DNA of 64,000 nt, from the NCBI GenBank assembly GCA_030374765.1, contig JARGXX010000008.1, forward strand, positions 62,001 through 126,000, in the 5' to 3' direction. The translations under genes were made by a program, and so were the position numbers. Below are positions 32,570 to 43,209 of the stretch, piece after piece; the stretch's first letter is position 1, and each line of letters opens with the position of its first letter. Source of the DNA: Agarophyton chilense (lineage: Eukaryota; Rhodophyta; Florideophyceae; Gracilariales; Gracilariaceae). Under the pieces are notes generated by a model, which was not told where the DNA came from, ran no database searches, and worked only from the letters and a program-made list of their open reading frames with translations.

Positions 32570-33830
32570 CGCCATTAGCGGGCTATAGAACTAGCTGGAA
32601 TGGTCTGGGGCTTTTGCCGAGTGTCTTCCCTGGGAGAATAGCCAAGCTAACGGACGCGATAGCACATCATCCTATCTTCTCCTCGACCGTCGAAGATGAT
32701 TCGTTCAATAACTTATTCCTGTTGGTATTCCTCCTCCGGAAGGAGAGTGTGGTCCAGAGGGGCGCATCCATCGGAGTCGGTCGGGGGAGATGAGTCATCG
32801 TCATTGGTGTTGACTAATAGGTCCATGGAGATAGTCAGGTCCGCGGATATTCTCTAAGGAGCTGTGGGGACTTGAGCCTCGACCTGAGGTCGTGGTCATT
32901 ACGTGGGGCCAAGGGGCTGGGACATTGGTGGTCCGGAGGAACTGGAAGCTCGTGTCACCCGATCAATAGACGCGGTGTCCTGTAGGCCGTCAATTAGTGT
33001 CGTAATTGTGTGTTGACTGGCCGTAAGGAATTCATATGGTACTGTCGAGCGGAGAAGGAGTCTCCGCGTAGTATCCTCGAGGTCATCACTGTCTTTCGGT
33101 GGCCGGTCCAGGTAAACCAATTCTTCTTTCACAAGCGTAGGAGTCTTCCAGACATATCGAAATTGACCTTGTGGAGCCGTTGGGCTTTTATCAAAAGAGC
33201 TCTAGCCGATTGGATAATGCTGTTGATGCATCGGCGCGAGTAGCGCTTCGCCTGAATAGGGGTCATCCCTTCGGTTATTTCCTGGGGTGTGATAGACTCC
33301 TGAATGTCCACAGCTAATGGCGGCGGCGCTCTCGTTAGCGTTAAGTCGAAAGGTGTTTATCCCGTGGAATCGTGTACTTGCGTGTTGTAGACATAAACCA
33401 GTGGTTCAACGTAGTCGTCCCAGTCTAATTGATGCTCCGATACATAGTGTGCCAATCGGTCTAGAAGGGTTGAAGCGTTTGGCTTGAACATTTATTTGCG
33501 GGTGGTATGCCGTGGTGGTTACATCTTTGATACTTAGGGTAGCACAAACGTGCGGAAAGAGTTTGGATACACACTGGCTGCCACTATCCGTAAGGAGGTA
33601 GAGTGGCATTCCATAGGCATATACCCAATCGTAAAAGAATGCTGTGGCGACATCCTTGTCTGTTGTCTTTCCTAGAGGTAGGGCTATGATAAGTTTGGTA
33701 TACCTATCAGATAATACCAATATGAACCGTTTCCGGAGGGACGACTTCAGCAAAGGGTCAAGTATATCCATTGCCACAAATTCCATCGGACCTGCGGCGG
33801 GGAAGAGCTTCAATTTGGCCTAATGGTTGG
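32570..33830 (-). pseudogene. gypsy B integrase core and chromodomain tail
   Basis: The integrase core is in 33406-33813: FVAMDILDPL (first Asp), YLLTDSGSQCVS (second Asp), and YHPQINVQAKRFN where the third acidic residue is Lys. Frames at 33129-33311 and 32899-33132 carry the tail. A chromodomain follows at about 32750-32570: VIERIIFDGRGEDRMMCYRV, then a TAG replacing Trp, then LGYSPREDTRQKP. Several breaks make it inactive. Confidence 0.7.
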
Positions 33831-36125
33831 CGCGAGACCCTCAGATTTGTGCTCAAGATGCACAGTTCCGTGCGGCTTGCCATAGGTCCTGCGCCATTAG
33901 TGGCCAGTAGAAGAACCTCCTTAAGGTCTGGTACATTCGTCGGCCTCCAGGGTGACCAGCCAAGCGGGGGAAATGGGCGAGGTACAGGAATCGCGCCATT
34001 AGAGAAGTTGGTATTACCCGTTGGAGTGCGCCATCCAACGGTGAGCGGCGACATAGTAGTCCAAATCGGTTATAGTCGAATAGGCATCCTGGGGTTCCTA
34101 CCAATTTGGCTGTTTCCATGAAGTATTCGTCTTCCACCAGCGCCTGTAGGAATTTCTCAATAGTTATAAGGGGGAATTCTTTTTCCTCCGGGGCTATCGC
34201 ATTAGCCTGAGGTGATGCCGAATGGGGCGGTACTCTCTCCCAGTTCAATAGGTATACTTCGTTCTTTTTTACCTCAGGATCCTCTGATTGCACCTTACCC
34301 ATAAGGTCATCTGTTTTCGTATATTCCTGAGGTCCATCATCTTTAAATGGGGTGGGAATTAGGTCCTCCAAAGGGGTGTCACCAGTTCCGTCGGTAATGA
34401 TTCGCGCCAGGGCATCTACTGCCTGGTGCTTGATGCCTTGCCTATAGGTTATCTTGTAGTCATATTCTGAAAGCCTGAGGCGCCACCCAGCGAGGCGATT
34501 AGATGCATCGGTCATATTGAGTAGCCAGCGGAGTGAGTCATGGTCTGTCCTAATGGTAAATCTGGTTCCCATGAGGTACGGACGAACTGTCAATACGGAC
34601 CACACGATGGCTAGATTTTTTTTTTCGGCAGTAGTGTTGTTTCGCTCCGCGCTGGTGAGCGTTCTGCTCCAGTAGCCAATAGGTCGATAGTCCTTCGGTG
34701 ACTCCTGTTCCTGTAGCAGTGCACAACCCACTTGGACATCAGAGGCATCCGTCTCTAGGACGGAAGGCCTATCGGGCTTTGGGAAAGCCAATATGGGTGG
34801 GTTCAGCGATTTTTCCTTTAGGGTCTGAAATGACTCGTATTGGTCGTCGTAAGGGCTAGGAACTCCGAAGGTGTTCCCTTTTTCAGGATTGCGTTGAGAG
34901 GGGCCGGGATCTTGGCAAACCCTTGGACGACTCGTCGGTAAACGTTGCACAAGCCCACGAAGGATCGTAGTTCCGTGTGGGTCCTAGGAGGCTTAGCCTG
35001 GCAAATCGCATTTGTGGTCCGTGTGGCCAACTTTAACTTTTCCGGGAGGACGAAGTGACCAAGATAGTCCACTGAGGCTTGAAAGAAAGGGCATTTGCGG
35101 AGGTTCAGTATTACTCCAGCGTCCTGTAGAATTGTTAGCACCTTCTTCACGTGGCGAAAGTGTTCCTTTACGGTCCGTGAGATGATTATATCATCATCCA
35201 AGTAGACCAGGGCGAACTTCCATTTGACTCTGGATAGTATAATGGCCATTACGAGTTGAAAAGTGGCTGGTGCATTCTTTAAACCAAAGGGAATGCCAGT
35301 AAACCTGAACAGACCTTCATGAGTGGCAAAGGTTGTCAGCGCTCTCGCATCTTCGGCCAAAGGGATTTGCCAGTATCCAGAGATAGCGTCCAGTGTTGTA
35401 AATAGGACAGCTTCGCCTAAGGAATCCAGACAGTCGTCCATGCGGGGTATCGGGTATGAGTCCCTCTTGGTTAGTGCGTTCAGCTTCCTGTAGTCGACAC
35501 AGAACCTGACGGAGCCATCTTTCTTCGCCACGAGGACAAGGGGACTTGCCCATTGGGATTGGTTTGGAGACGCCGGATCTATGACTTGAGCTTTGCGCAT
35601 CTTGTCCACCTGGTCGGCGACAATTTCCCTACCTTTAAGGCTGGTACGGTTTGGGTGCTGGAACTGTGGTCTAGAATCATCCTGAAGGTCAATGCAGTGT
35701 GTAGTGGCTCTGATTGTGCCCAATCTACCTGACCACATGGCCTGGTATTCTCTATGGAGATCAAGTACTTGGGGCCTATAGGATTCGAATTCTGCGTCGA
35801 TGGCGACTGTCCCCTCCCAACAGTCGACGTCCTCGTCGGGAGTTGGCGTTTCAAGGTTATCCATTTGGGCCTCCATAATGGCCACAGGCGCAGGTGGAGT
35901 GATTCCAATCATTGTACTCTTCCGTGGCCGTACGGGTTTATCTCGGAGGTTGCTGATTGTGACCAAGAAGGGCCTGTTGGGGTGGATGTCCAATACTACA
36001 TTGGACATCAAGGTAAGGTGTTTCAGAACCGTTTTCGGGTAGTTCTGTATCGCCACGAGACCTGAGGAATGGGAATGGACCGATACGGTGATATGGGTCA
36101 TCGGGGGTATCGTTATGGCCTTCAA
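33831..36125 (-). pseudogene. gypsy B reverse transcriptase, RNase H and integrase zinc site
   Basis: RT blocks: WASPLVLVAKKDG, RFCVDYRKLNALT, DSYPIPRMDD, FTTLDAISGYWQIPL, IPFGLKNAPATFQ, LVYLDDDIIIS (YLDD) and YLGHFVLP. RNase H: LETDASDVQVGCAL, EKKNLAIVWSVL and RTDHDSLRWLL. The integrase H2C2 site follows (HFPRLAGHPGGRRMYQTL, FFYWPLM). The frame changes once near 34860, and the zinc-site Cys pair is damaged. Confidence 0.8.
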
Positions 36126-36129
36126 TAAG

Positions 36130-37081
36130 CGAACCTTATTAGACTTAGTATCTTCAAAGGTAAAAGCGCATTTTCGTTTATCTTCTGGCCCTGGGGCGGA
36201 ACCAATTATGGAGATGGAAGGTGCGGGATAGAACGCGATTTTCCTAAGGCCTGGATAAATGGCCTTAGTGTATCGAACGATGAAGGACGTCCCTAGGATT
36301 GCGTCAGCGCTAAAGTTAGTACGTAAAAGGAACAGTAAAGGTGAAACGATAACGGTTGAGCCCTGTAAGCCACCGGGCCCTGAAGTATCTTACAGACGCC
36401 ACGTGGACTGGCCAACCTCAGCTGGGCTCATTTGGATTTTTATTTTATTTTAATTACTGTAATAGATTAGCAGTACCGTGCCACGGAGATCCCAGCGCCT
36501 CGCTATTTTTATTTACTTGGCTCGAGAGATGCTTCTTCCTTAGAGTAAGGTAGGCACCGATAGGATACTAAATTACCCCCTTTGGAACATTAGGTCCACC
36601 AATTGGTCTTCAAGCCATCCTTTCCTTAGCTCCAACCTGTATGACTACGCAGTAAACGCCAGCCCATTGCGAAAAGTACTCTGAGAGTGCCGCCGTCAAT
36701 GATACGAACCTTTGGACCCGCTCTACCACGCTACCACCGGTTGAGACCAGTACGCTAACCCACCAGTCATTGCGTTACAGGAACCACGTGCGGGCTTTGA
36801 TTCGTCCTATGTGTATGTTAAGTGGTACTGTCTCTTTAATGTCCATTGGTCTACGTGATACATCGGTAATCCTGGGGGTCTTTCTTACTGAAACGAAATC
36901 TTGCCAACCAAATGGGAGTAGCTTAGGATGGACCAAATTGGGACCAGCGCCTGTGTCCAATACTGCTGCTGCCACTCGGGAGCTGTTTAAACGTAGTCTT
37001 ATGGTTACCCCAACTATATATTTCTCCTTCCTGGGAATACAGACGGGGTCATCATTGTCTCCCAATCCTCTTCCGTTCTGA
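36130..37081 (-). pseudogene. gypsy B aspartyl protease, split by a solo LTR
   Basis: The first part (37081-36780) has VLDTGAGPNLVHP and ends KARTWF. The second part (36363-36130) resumes with TVIVSPLLFLL and SADAILGTSFIVRY, the usual protease end. The 416-bp LTR at 36364-36779 separates them. Removing it together with five bases restores a single frame. Confidence 0.75.
36364..36779 (+). repeat. Solo LTR of the gypsy B family, inverted inside gypsy B
   Basis: It starts TGTAAGCC and ends GCGTTACA. It is an inverted copy of the LTR at 37697-38111. The flanking five bases (AGCCC and GGAAC) match poorly, so the target duplication has decayed or the copy was moved. It lies in the protease frame. 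Confidence 0.8.
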
Positions 37082-37677
37082 GTGATCCAATGATTGTTGT
37101 TTGAAGTGGGGGGGGGGGAAGCTTTTTGGCTCTTTACCTTCCAATTGGTTGAAGCATGGACTTAAAGATTAAAGACTTACCTCGCATCGACCTTCTAAGC
37201 GTTTTCCGATGGGGTTTTCGTTTTTTCCTGTGGATGGGGTTCCTCTTCGAGGTCGTCCGTGGGGTCTACGATGGCATGGACCTGTGAGGCTTAATTCCTT
37301 CGGTCTTATGGGGTTCTTGTTGGCGTGTCTCAGGTTTAGAGATGGCCCTTATGAGACACTCTCGTAAACGCGCTGCCACCGTTGGTTCTCGGCGAATCCT
37401 TTCAGGGTCGTCCAGGGGAGGCAATACGTCTTGCGGCTGGCTTTTCGTGCCTCTGCGGTCGCTAATGGTATCAACCTGTAGTTCAGGCGACATCGTCTGC
37501 GTTGCAGGGGCAACTGGTATTCTCGTAGGAGTTCTATGGTCGGGTCGGTTGGGTGTGTTTCCTGCATCTATAATGGCGGTTGCTTTTGTACTTCTGGTCC
37601 GTTATGAGATTAAACCAAAGGCTAAAATCCGTGTAATTCTTCTTTCCAGTGGTCCGTTCAATTATACTAAGGGGATT
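37082..37677 (-). other. gypsy B leader and gag remnant
   Basis: Only about 600 bp lie between the primer-binding site and protease, against 2.3 kb of gag in gypsy A. The minus strand has basic, Pro/Arg-rich frames (37266-37493 and 37349-37567) without a capsid part or zinc knuckle. Gag appears to be mostly deleted. A G-run lies near 37109-37118. Confidence 0.5.
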
Positions 37678-37693
37678 CTAAGTCGGGAAACCA
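37678..37693 (-). promoter_or_regulatory. Primer-binding site of gypsy B
   Basis: On the minus strand TGGTTTCCCGACTTAG follows the LTR end CGTTACA after three T. It is nearly the same as the gypsy A site. Confidence 0.6.
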
Positions 37694-37696
37694 AAA

Positions 37697-38111
37697 TGTA
37701 ACGCAATGACTAGTAGGTCAACGTACTGGTCTCAACCGGTGGTGGCGTGGTAGAGCGGTTCCAAAGGTTCGTATCATTGACGGCGGCACTCCCAGAGTAG
37801 TTGGTGCAATGGGCTGGCGTTTACTGCGTAGTCATACAGGTTGGAGCTACGGAAAGGATGGCTTGAAGACCAATTGGTGGAACTAATGTACCAAAGGGAC
37901 AATTTTGTATCCTAACGGGGCCTACCTTACTGTAAGGGAGAAGCGTCACTCGAGCCAAGTAAATAGCAATGGCGAGGCGCTGGGATTTCCCTGCCACTGT
38001 ATTGCTAATAAATTACAGTAAATAAAGTAAAATAATTATCTAAATGTGCCCAGCTGAGGTCGACCAGTCCACGTGGCGTCTGTGAGATACCTCAGGCCCC
38101 GGCGGCCTACA
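37697..38111 (-). repeat. 5' LTR of gypsy B (415 bp)
   Basis: On the minus strand it begins TGTAGGCC and ends CGTTACA, followed by the primer-binding site. It is an inverted repeat of 36364-36779 over its full length. It interrupts gypsy C just after the start of its RT. Confidence 0.85.
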
Positions 38112-38790
38112 GTACTAAACCTTATTCATTGCTTCTGCACAGGCGGGGGGCTCTGGTGCTAACATGATTTGAAAACAAATGCAGTGCTTGTCCAAGAGTT
38201 CTCAAATCGTTCCGGTGCCTGCTTCAGATAGAACGTTGTTTTTGGTATCCTCGATCGCCGACTGTGTCGCGTTTTCGATGAACTCCGTGGAATCTACTCC
38301 AAATTTTGCTTGCAGGTACTCAGGTGGCTCGATGGGATCTTGGTCTGTGTCCGTGTAGCTCAAGACTTAGTAATTAGCTGAAGAGAGCCAGCAGTGTCTT
38401 CCTTGCAGTTCTTCTTCTGATTTACCGTCAATAAAAGACGCTACGCGGTGCAAATGCTCGTGGAAATCGAAGCCCATGGCCTTCAGAAATGGTCTACCCG
38501 GGAGTACCTCCGGCATGTCGCAGTTTTTTTATTATAAACTGTACACCCCAAACGCGCACAGGGATTTCTGTATGAGATAATAGTATGTTTAGGTCTAGGT
38601 TGGCTTTCTTCGACGCGGTGACTGGTAGTCTGGAGTCGTTCGAGGTGATTGCGATGCCCAGCGCCATGGGTCTCTCGATTTGTTCTTGTAGGATCTCAGG
38701 GTACTTCGCAGTGATGGTTGAGAAGAAACCAGATGGTAAGGTAGAGTACTCTGCGCCTAAGTCTTTTAAGGCTAACGTTTAAATATTTTT
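38112..38790 (-). pseudogene. gypsy C protease and RT start
   Basis: The minus strand encodes a retroelement protease with active site LKDLGAEYSTLP (D-L-G-A in place of D-S/T-G-A), VRVWGVQF and an end VLPGRPFLKAMGFDFHEHL. It then reads PIEPPEYLQAKFGVD and the RT lead-in LLDKHCICFQIMLAPEPPA. It stops at AMNKV, where the gypsy B LTR begins. Several nonsense codons are present. Confidence 0.65.
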
Positions 38791-39901
38791 TAAACGAATC
38801 TTGTACCTCTCTTTCTCTGCGTTCGGGGTGGTGTCGGCCGAAGAGTGCATTGAAGCAGCCTTGGCAATTCTTCCGTTTTCCTTCTTTTTGCCCAAATGCT
38901 GGTCGAGTAGATCGTGTCTCTTCTCCTTCGAGGTGACAGGGCATCTGCTGATCGGATGTATTCCTGAACATTCTCCCCTGTTCAAACATTGCTTTTACCA
39001 GTCATCAAAGACGTTCTTCACCATGGTGTCCTTTTCTTTGCTCGTGTTGCCCACATTGTGGAGCTTTTGCTTGCGTAAACCCCTTCAAATTTTCTTCTTT
39101 TGTGGTTCCTCCGATTTCGAGTTTTCAGTTGTTACTTTGGATTCAGGAGCCTTTGGGTGCTTTTCTTTAGCTTCAAAGTTGCACATCGTACGACTTATAC
39201 TTGAGCCGTGAGGTTAGCTATGATATTCACAAAAAACTTAAAGTCTCACTTCTGCTCCTTCTTCTAAAGTCGCATCTCGTCCCTTACGAATTGTGTTAGC
39301 TCGGGTGGTTCTAGTTTCGGCACGAGTTTCACGACTAGTTCTTTGCACTGGTCCTTGTCGTTGATGATGTTTGAGGCGTAGTACTTGTCCAGTGCCGCTC
39401 TAAAACCAAATTCTTCGCGGCTCTAAAAGGGTATTTTTGCATCACTTTGAAGCGAGCTCTGGATATGGATTCCTCCACGCGGTGGCTGAGATCTGGGATA
39501 GTCAACGAAAGGCAACTGTCGAACCAGTTGTTAACGGCTTCTTCCGTGGCGTCTTCTGATGATGATGCCCCTTCGATGCGTCCCAACATACACAGACTGG
39601 GCAGTAGTCTAGGCTTCATGCATTGCCTGATGGATGCAGCCTTGATACTCTTATTTGGTGCGCGTCCGGAATTGATGTGTTTTACACGTTCGGTGTAGGC
39701 GGCAAAGTTTACTTCGGACTGAACAAGTTCTGGTTGATTCGCGCCAGCCCGATTCGGGGGCTGAATAGTGTTCACGATTCCGTACGATGACATAGTGCTC
39801 CTGTGTGGCCCTGGTACTCTTTGACGTCTCAAGCTTTGCTGGTCAATACAGATCCTGGAGTCTACACGTGGCACTATCGTGCGGGAAGGTAGAATAAGCA
39901 C
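38791..39901 (-). pseudogene. gypsy C Gag
   Basis: The frame opens near MSSYGIVNTIQPPNRAGANQ (about 39793) and continues to about 39335, then through frame changes (DKYYASNIINDKDQCKELVV). A zinc-knuckle-like CLNRGECSGIHPISRC (CX5CX3HX4C) follows near 38980-38940. It sits directly downstream of the gypsy C 5' LTR. Confidence 0.55.
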
Positions 39902-39954
39902 AAAGACCTTGGAAGTTCGTCCAAGGATGCCCCCGGCTTCGATGTCTGCAATCA

Positions 39955-40136
39955 GATCCGGGCTTTTATACTGCGGTTTTCGGGCAGATGCCCAAAGCAG
40001 CTCCTACCTTTCTGGGCTGCTGTAACCCAACTTTTTTGTAATACGCAGGTACTACTTCTAGACTGCTACCTAATACGGCTAAGCCATTGGGAGCGATGGC
40101 CCATCTAACAAGCTCTAGTATGCGTACCCGTCACCA
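39955..40136 (-). repeat. 5' LTR of gypsy C (182 bp)
   Basis: It aligns with the 3' LTR at 22626-22807. On the minus strand it begins TGGTGACGGGTACGC and ends near CCCGGATC. A TATAAAAG box lies close to its 3' end. Confidence 0.65.
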
Positions 40137-41064
40137 AGTTCTTTCCAGCCAACGAAAGGATGCCTCGGACAGCAACGTTTCCCTAACCATGCAATCAACT
40201 AGCTTGATGCGTTCTTTACAACTCATTCTGGCACAATATTTAGCAAAGCGATCGATAAAAGTTTTTTTTATCGCACCAAAGCAGGGTTGATATATGAGCT
40301 GTCCTTCGTCATCACACTTGTTTGAGTGTGATAAGAAATCCGGCCTTTATTCGTACTATAAGCACTATGTAATGAGAACTTCATACGATACGATACGTAG
40401 TCACTCGACATCAGAATCGGTACCGAGCCTACCTGCGTCCAAATCGAACTTAAGGCGAAACCTATTACACTGAACCATGTAGCATACATGGCTAATTACT
40501 GTGAGAGAAGGACTAGCAGAGCGATGTATTTATTTCACAGATAAAATTAAGCTCTCATCTTTGTATGGAGCTGGATTCAATAAACAAATAGTCAATCGAG
40601 TCTCCAGCGCTATTTTTTTGTCAGATAACCCCAGAATAGAGCCTGTTTACATGATGGGAGAAGTCGTTTTGCACAAGTTTAGCAGTGAATATGCTTCACC
40701 GTGCGTTATTCGAAAAAATGGGCACTGTCAGCCCAAGACTAGCCATGCGCTAAAGTGTGCAATATATCTATACTTTAGAGTTTTTGTCGCTTGTGGCATC
40801 ACTACCAGTGTGCTTTACCTATATTTCAAAGCTAAAATTTTGCCTCCAGAACTATGTAGATCTCCATCTCGCAGCAATATAGAGCTGGATTTAGAACGAA
40901 ACCCCTCTGCAAAGCATGCCAATTTAAGACTGCTGTAGCCAATGAGACCTCAAACGCTACATCTACGTCAAAGGGTGTTTTTCTCCAAATGCTTCCATGC
41001 CTTGACGCGCAAAATTTTGGCTCCAACGCTCTCTCCAAGGTCTCCCCCATCACCCATAACGAAA
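40137..41064. other. No clear gene
   Basis: A plus-strand frame at 40501-40938 (145 codons) lacks any motif. I could not find the missing remainder of copia C here, although it would be expected beyond the gypsy C LTR if gypsy C had simply inserted. Confidence 0.4.
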
Positions 41065-41797
41065 ACGTGAAGGAAAGCCTAACACAACACCCCCCAGGGC
41101 TCTCGGACCTCCATCATCATCGTCGCCTTTGCAGGAACAATTTCCAATTGCACAAGGGTCTTTGTCAAAACAAACGCAGAATGACTCAAAGCCACTACAA
41201 AAGCCCAGCACGGCTGCCCCAATTCCTGTAGTTTCCACGCGAGCGCTTGGATTCCAATTATTGCTGCAATCATCGACTGATCCGAAGGAAAGAGAAGTAT
41301 ACCGGTTTCATTCCCTTTCGACTTTTCCGACGAGCAAACTACTACCAGTTTATACGTAATCGACATCTGCAGATGAGGCCGTCACCGTATCAGCGTCATC
41401 TGTTCCTTCTGATTCTATTTCTGACGCCAATCAACTGACTCCATCCTATTCATCACCACAGAACACCCTACAGATGGATGAAAATCACACACACACGTCA
41501 ATGAAAAAGCGGCATGGCAAAGGTTTCTCATTTACAGATGACAAAGTTTTGTTCTTGGCCAAAGCGTAGATCGAACAATTGGCAAAGGGCTGTAATCAAC
41601 ACGAAAAAACACTTTTGGCCGGTGTCGATAGAATATGTCAAGAAAGGTACAAAATGAGACGTTCTTCGGCTTCGTTACGCAGCACATGGAAGCGAGTGGC
41701 ACGGGAGACTCAGCATTTTATCGCAGCAAACCAAAAAGTGCGAGCAATACATATATCAGGTATTAATAATGGGGTTATTGAACATCTTGCACAATAA
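41065..41797 (+). pseudogene. SANT/Myb-like domain protein, nonsense-mutated
   Basis: One frame runs through with two nonsense codons (TAA at 41357, TAG at 41567). A Ser/Pro/Gln-rich start (LQEQFPIAQ, QKPSTAAPIPVV) leads to FSFTDDKVLFLAKAxIEQLA, then YKMRRSSASLRSTWKRVARE. This matches the trihelix/SANT pattern: a W/F-x-x-x-ED/DD start, an AW codon now TAG, then R-S-x-x-S-L-x-x-x-W. Such proteins bind DNA or act with transposases. The function is lost here. Confidence 0.5.
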
Positions 41798-41956
41798 CAG
41801 TATCGAGTGCGACCAGGGAAAATATGAGAGATGGAACCACAAATTACGCACCACCGTTGAGATGGCTTTTAACCGCGGAGCATTTTTCAATGCAAGAAAA
41901 GTTTTGGGATGATTCTAAGAATAAACTGGTGATGACTCATGATCAGATGAAACGTA

Positions 41957-42478
41957 TTACAAAAACATATGACTTATGAAGCAAAAGGGAGCTATTGGGA
42001 ACGAGTGGAGCTCCAAATCGGAATAAGATATTGCGAGAATAGTGGCCTGTTTTCCATACCATTCCATTGCGGGTGGAGATTGATTTCCCTGCGATGTCCA
42101 AATCCATCTGCCATTGCAAGCAGTTACGTGGGATTTCGCTTTAGTCGTATCGTCACCTGATCCTTTCGGAGCATATTGGGGAAAGTGCCGTTGCTTCAGG
42201 AGCTTCATCGTCACCGCAAGGGGACTCTGAAGGAGGAAATGACATGGTATGTTTAGAGCACAGCTCTCTATAAAAGATACACCGATCACTGCCTATTTGG
42301 GTAGTGAAAGGAGAAGGGCTAGGCCTAGGACACGGAGTGGTCCTCTATAGACGTTTCCAAAGTAGACGGCGACAATCCCCGGACGAGGTTTGCTCTTTGT
42401 CGGAGCAAGGCCGGCGTTTTTAAGAAGTTTTTCTGTTTCAGCTAACTTGGCCTTGGCCTCGCCAGAGAAGGAGTGCAA
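41957..42478 (-). pseudogene. Decayed frame, possibly retroelement Gag
   Basis: The minus strand is in frame from 42478 to 41957 with one TAG at 42293 in place of a likely Trp. It reads FSGEAKAKLAETEKLLKNAG, then IVAVYFGNVYRGPLRVLG and, after the stop, AVIGVSFIESCALNIPCHFL. Amphipathic helices and a V-Y-x-GN motif suggest a structural retroelement protein, but I cannot name the family. It abuts the SANT-like relic on the other strand. Confidence 0.35.
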
Positions 42479-43209
42479 AGCCGGTTACGAGACTATTTGA
42501 GCCTAAGAAAGTGGTGTAGCCTTCTTTAAGGCTTCCTTAGGCTACATCGCAAAGCTTAGTAAAGGACAGAACGTGATTTTGCACTTAGATATACAGTTAG
42601 AACAATATAAAGGAACCCCTTGAAGTAGAATTGGCCAAGGGATGTTCTTCATCGTTTGGCCACTGCGATGGCTCGTACGCCGTTTTCAGAAAGTGCGGAT
42701 CAGAAAACTCATCGTGCATGCTCCATCGCGCCTCCTATCGGCGAAACAGCTACCACATACGGACCGAATTGGCGAACGCTGGTATAGAAAGATAGAGTTT
42801 TGGACCCGATCAATTCAAAGCTGTTCCCAGAAACAGTGAGAGTATTGCGGGACCAAAAAGGAAACCTCCCTAGCAGATCAACATTGAACCGATATCTCTC
42901 GAACGACTTCGTTTTGGTCTGCAATTACTTCAGGGGAATGTTTTTCCTGAGATTTTGAAGTTTTTCTCTCCAGAACTATAACGATGTTGTCCCTCGCTCC
43001 GTTGCATATCACTTTAAACTTTGCGCTCGACTGTCTTTCAAAACGTACCGAATCTCGTTTGCAAACTTTGTGGGGGTATTACCATCCCTCGCATTTCGAT
43101 TTGCGTTTCCTGCAGACGTAGATGAAGGACTTGATTGGGGGTTTACGACTCAATTTCCAAGTGTTTGAACACCGGTGCTTATCCCCCTGTCTTGTTATAC
43201 ACCTGAAGC
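42479..43209. other. Decayed sequence, strand uncertain
   Basis: The plus strand has a protein-like stretch near 42790-42920 (LDPINSKLFPETVRVLR), while the minus strand is open at 42709-42924. Neither has a domain, and I cannot tell which, if any, was coding. Confidence 0.3.

Larger units (their letters stand above)
32551..38111 (-). mobile_element. gypsy B: decayed chromovirus-type Ty3/Gypsy element, gag deleted
   Basis: Minus-strand order: 5' LTR (38111-37697), primer-binding site, a short remnant instead of Gag, protease (split by a solo LTR), RT, RNase H, integrase and chromodomain ending near 32570. Its 3' LTR is missing. The element ends where the gypsy A LTR ends (32550), so the two stand tail to tail. 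It shares primer-site sequence and domain plan with gypsy A but is a different family. Confidence 0.8.

Noticed and set aside
37735-37780. tRNA-like boxes in the gypsy B LTR (TGGCGTGGTAGAGCGG and GGTTCGTATC)
   Set aside because: The A-box-like and B-box-like motifs are only about 15 bp apart and no cloverleaf forms. The sequence is part of an LTR present in two copies.
36364-38111. Terminal inverted repeats of a DNA transposon
   Set aside because: The arms start TG and end CA, one is followed by a tRNA primer site, and the DNA between is gypsy B protease. They are LTRs, not transposon ends.
40501-40938. 145-codon plus-strand frame as a gene
   Set aside because: No motif, no promoter signals, and composition like the surrounding DNA.
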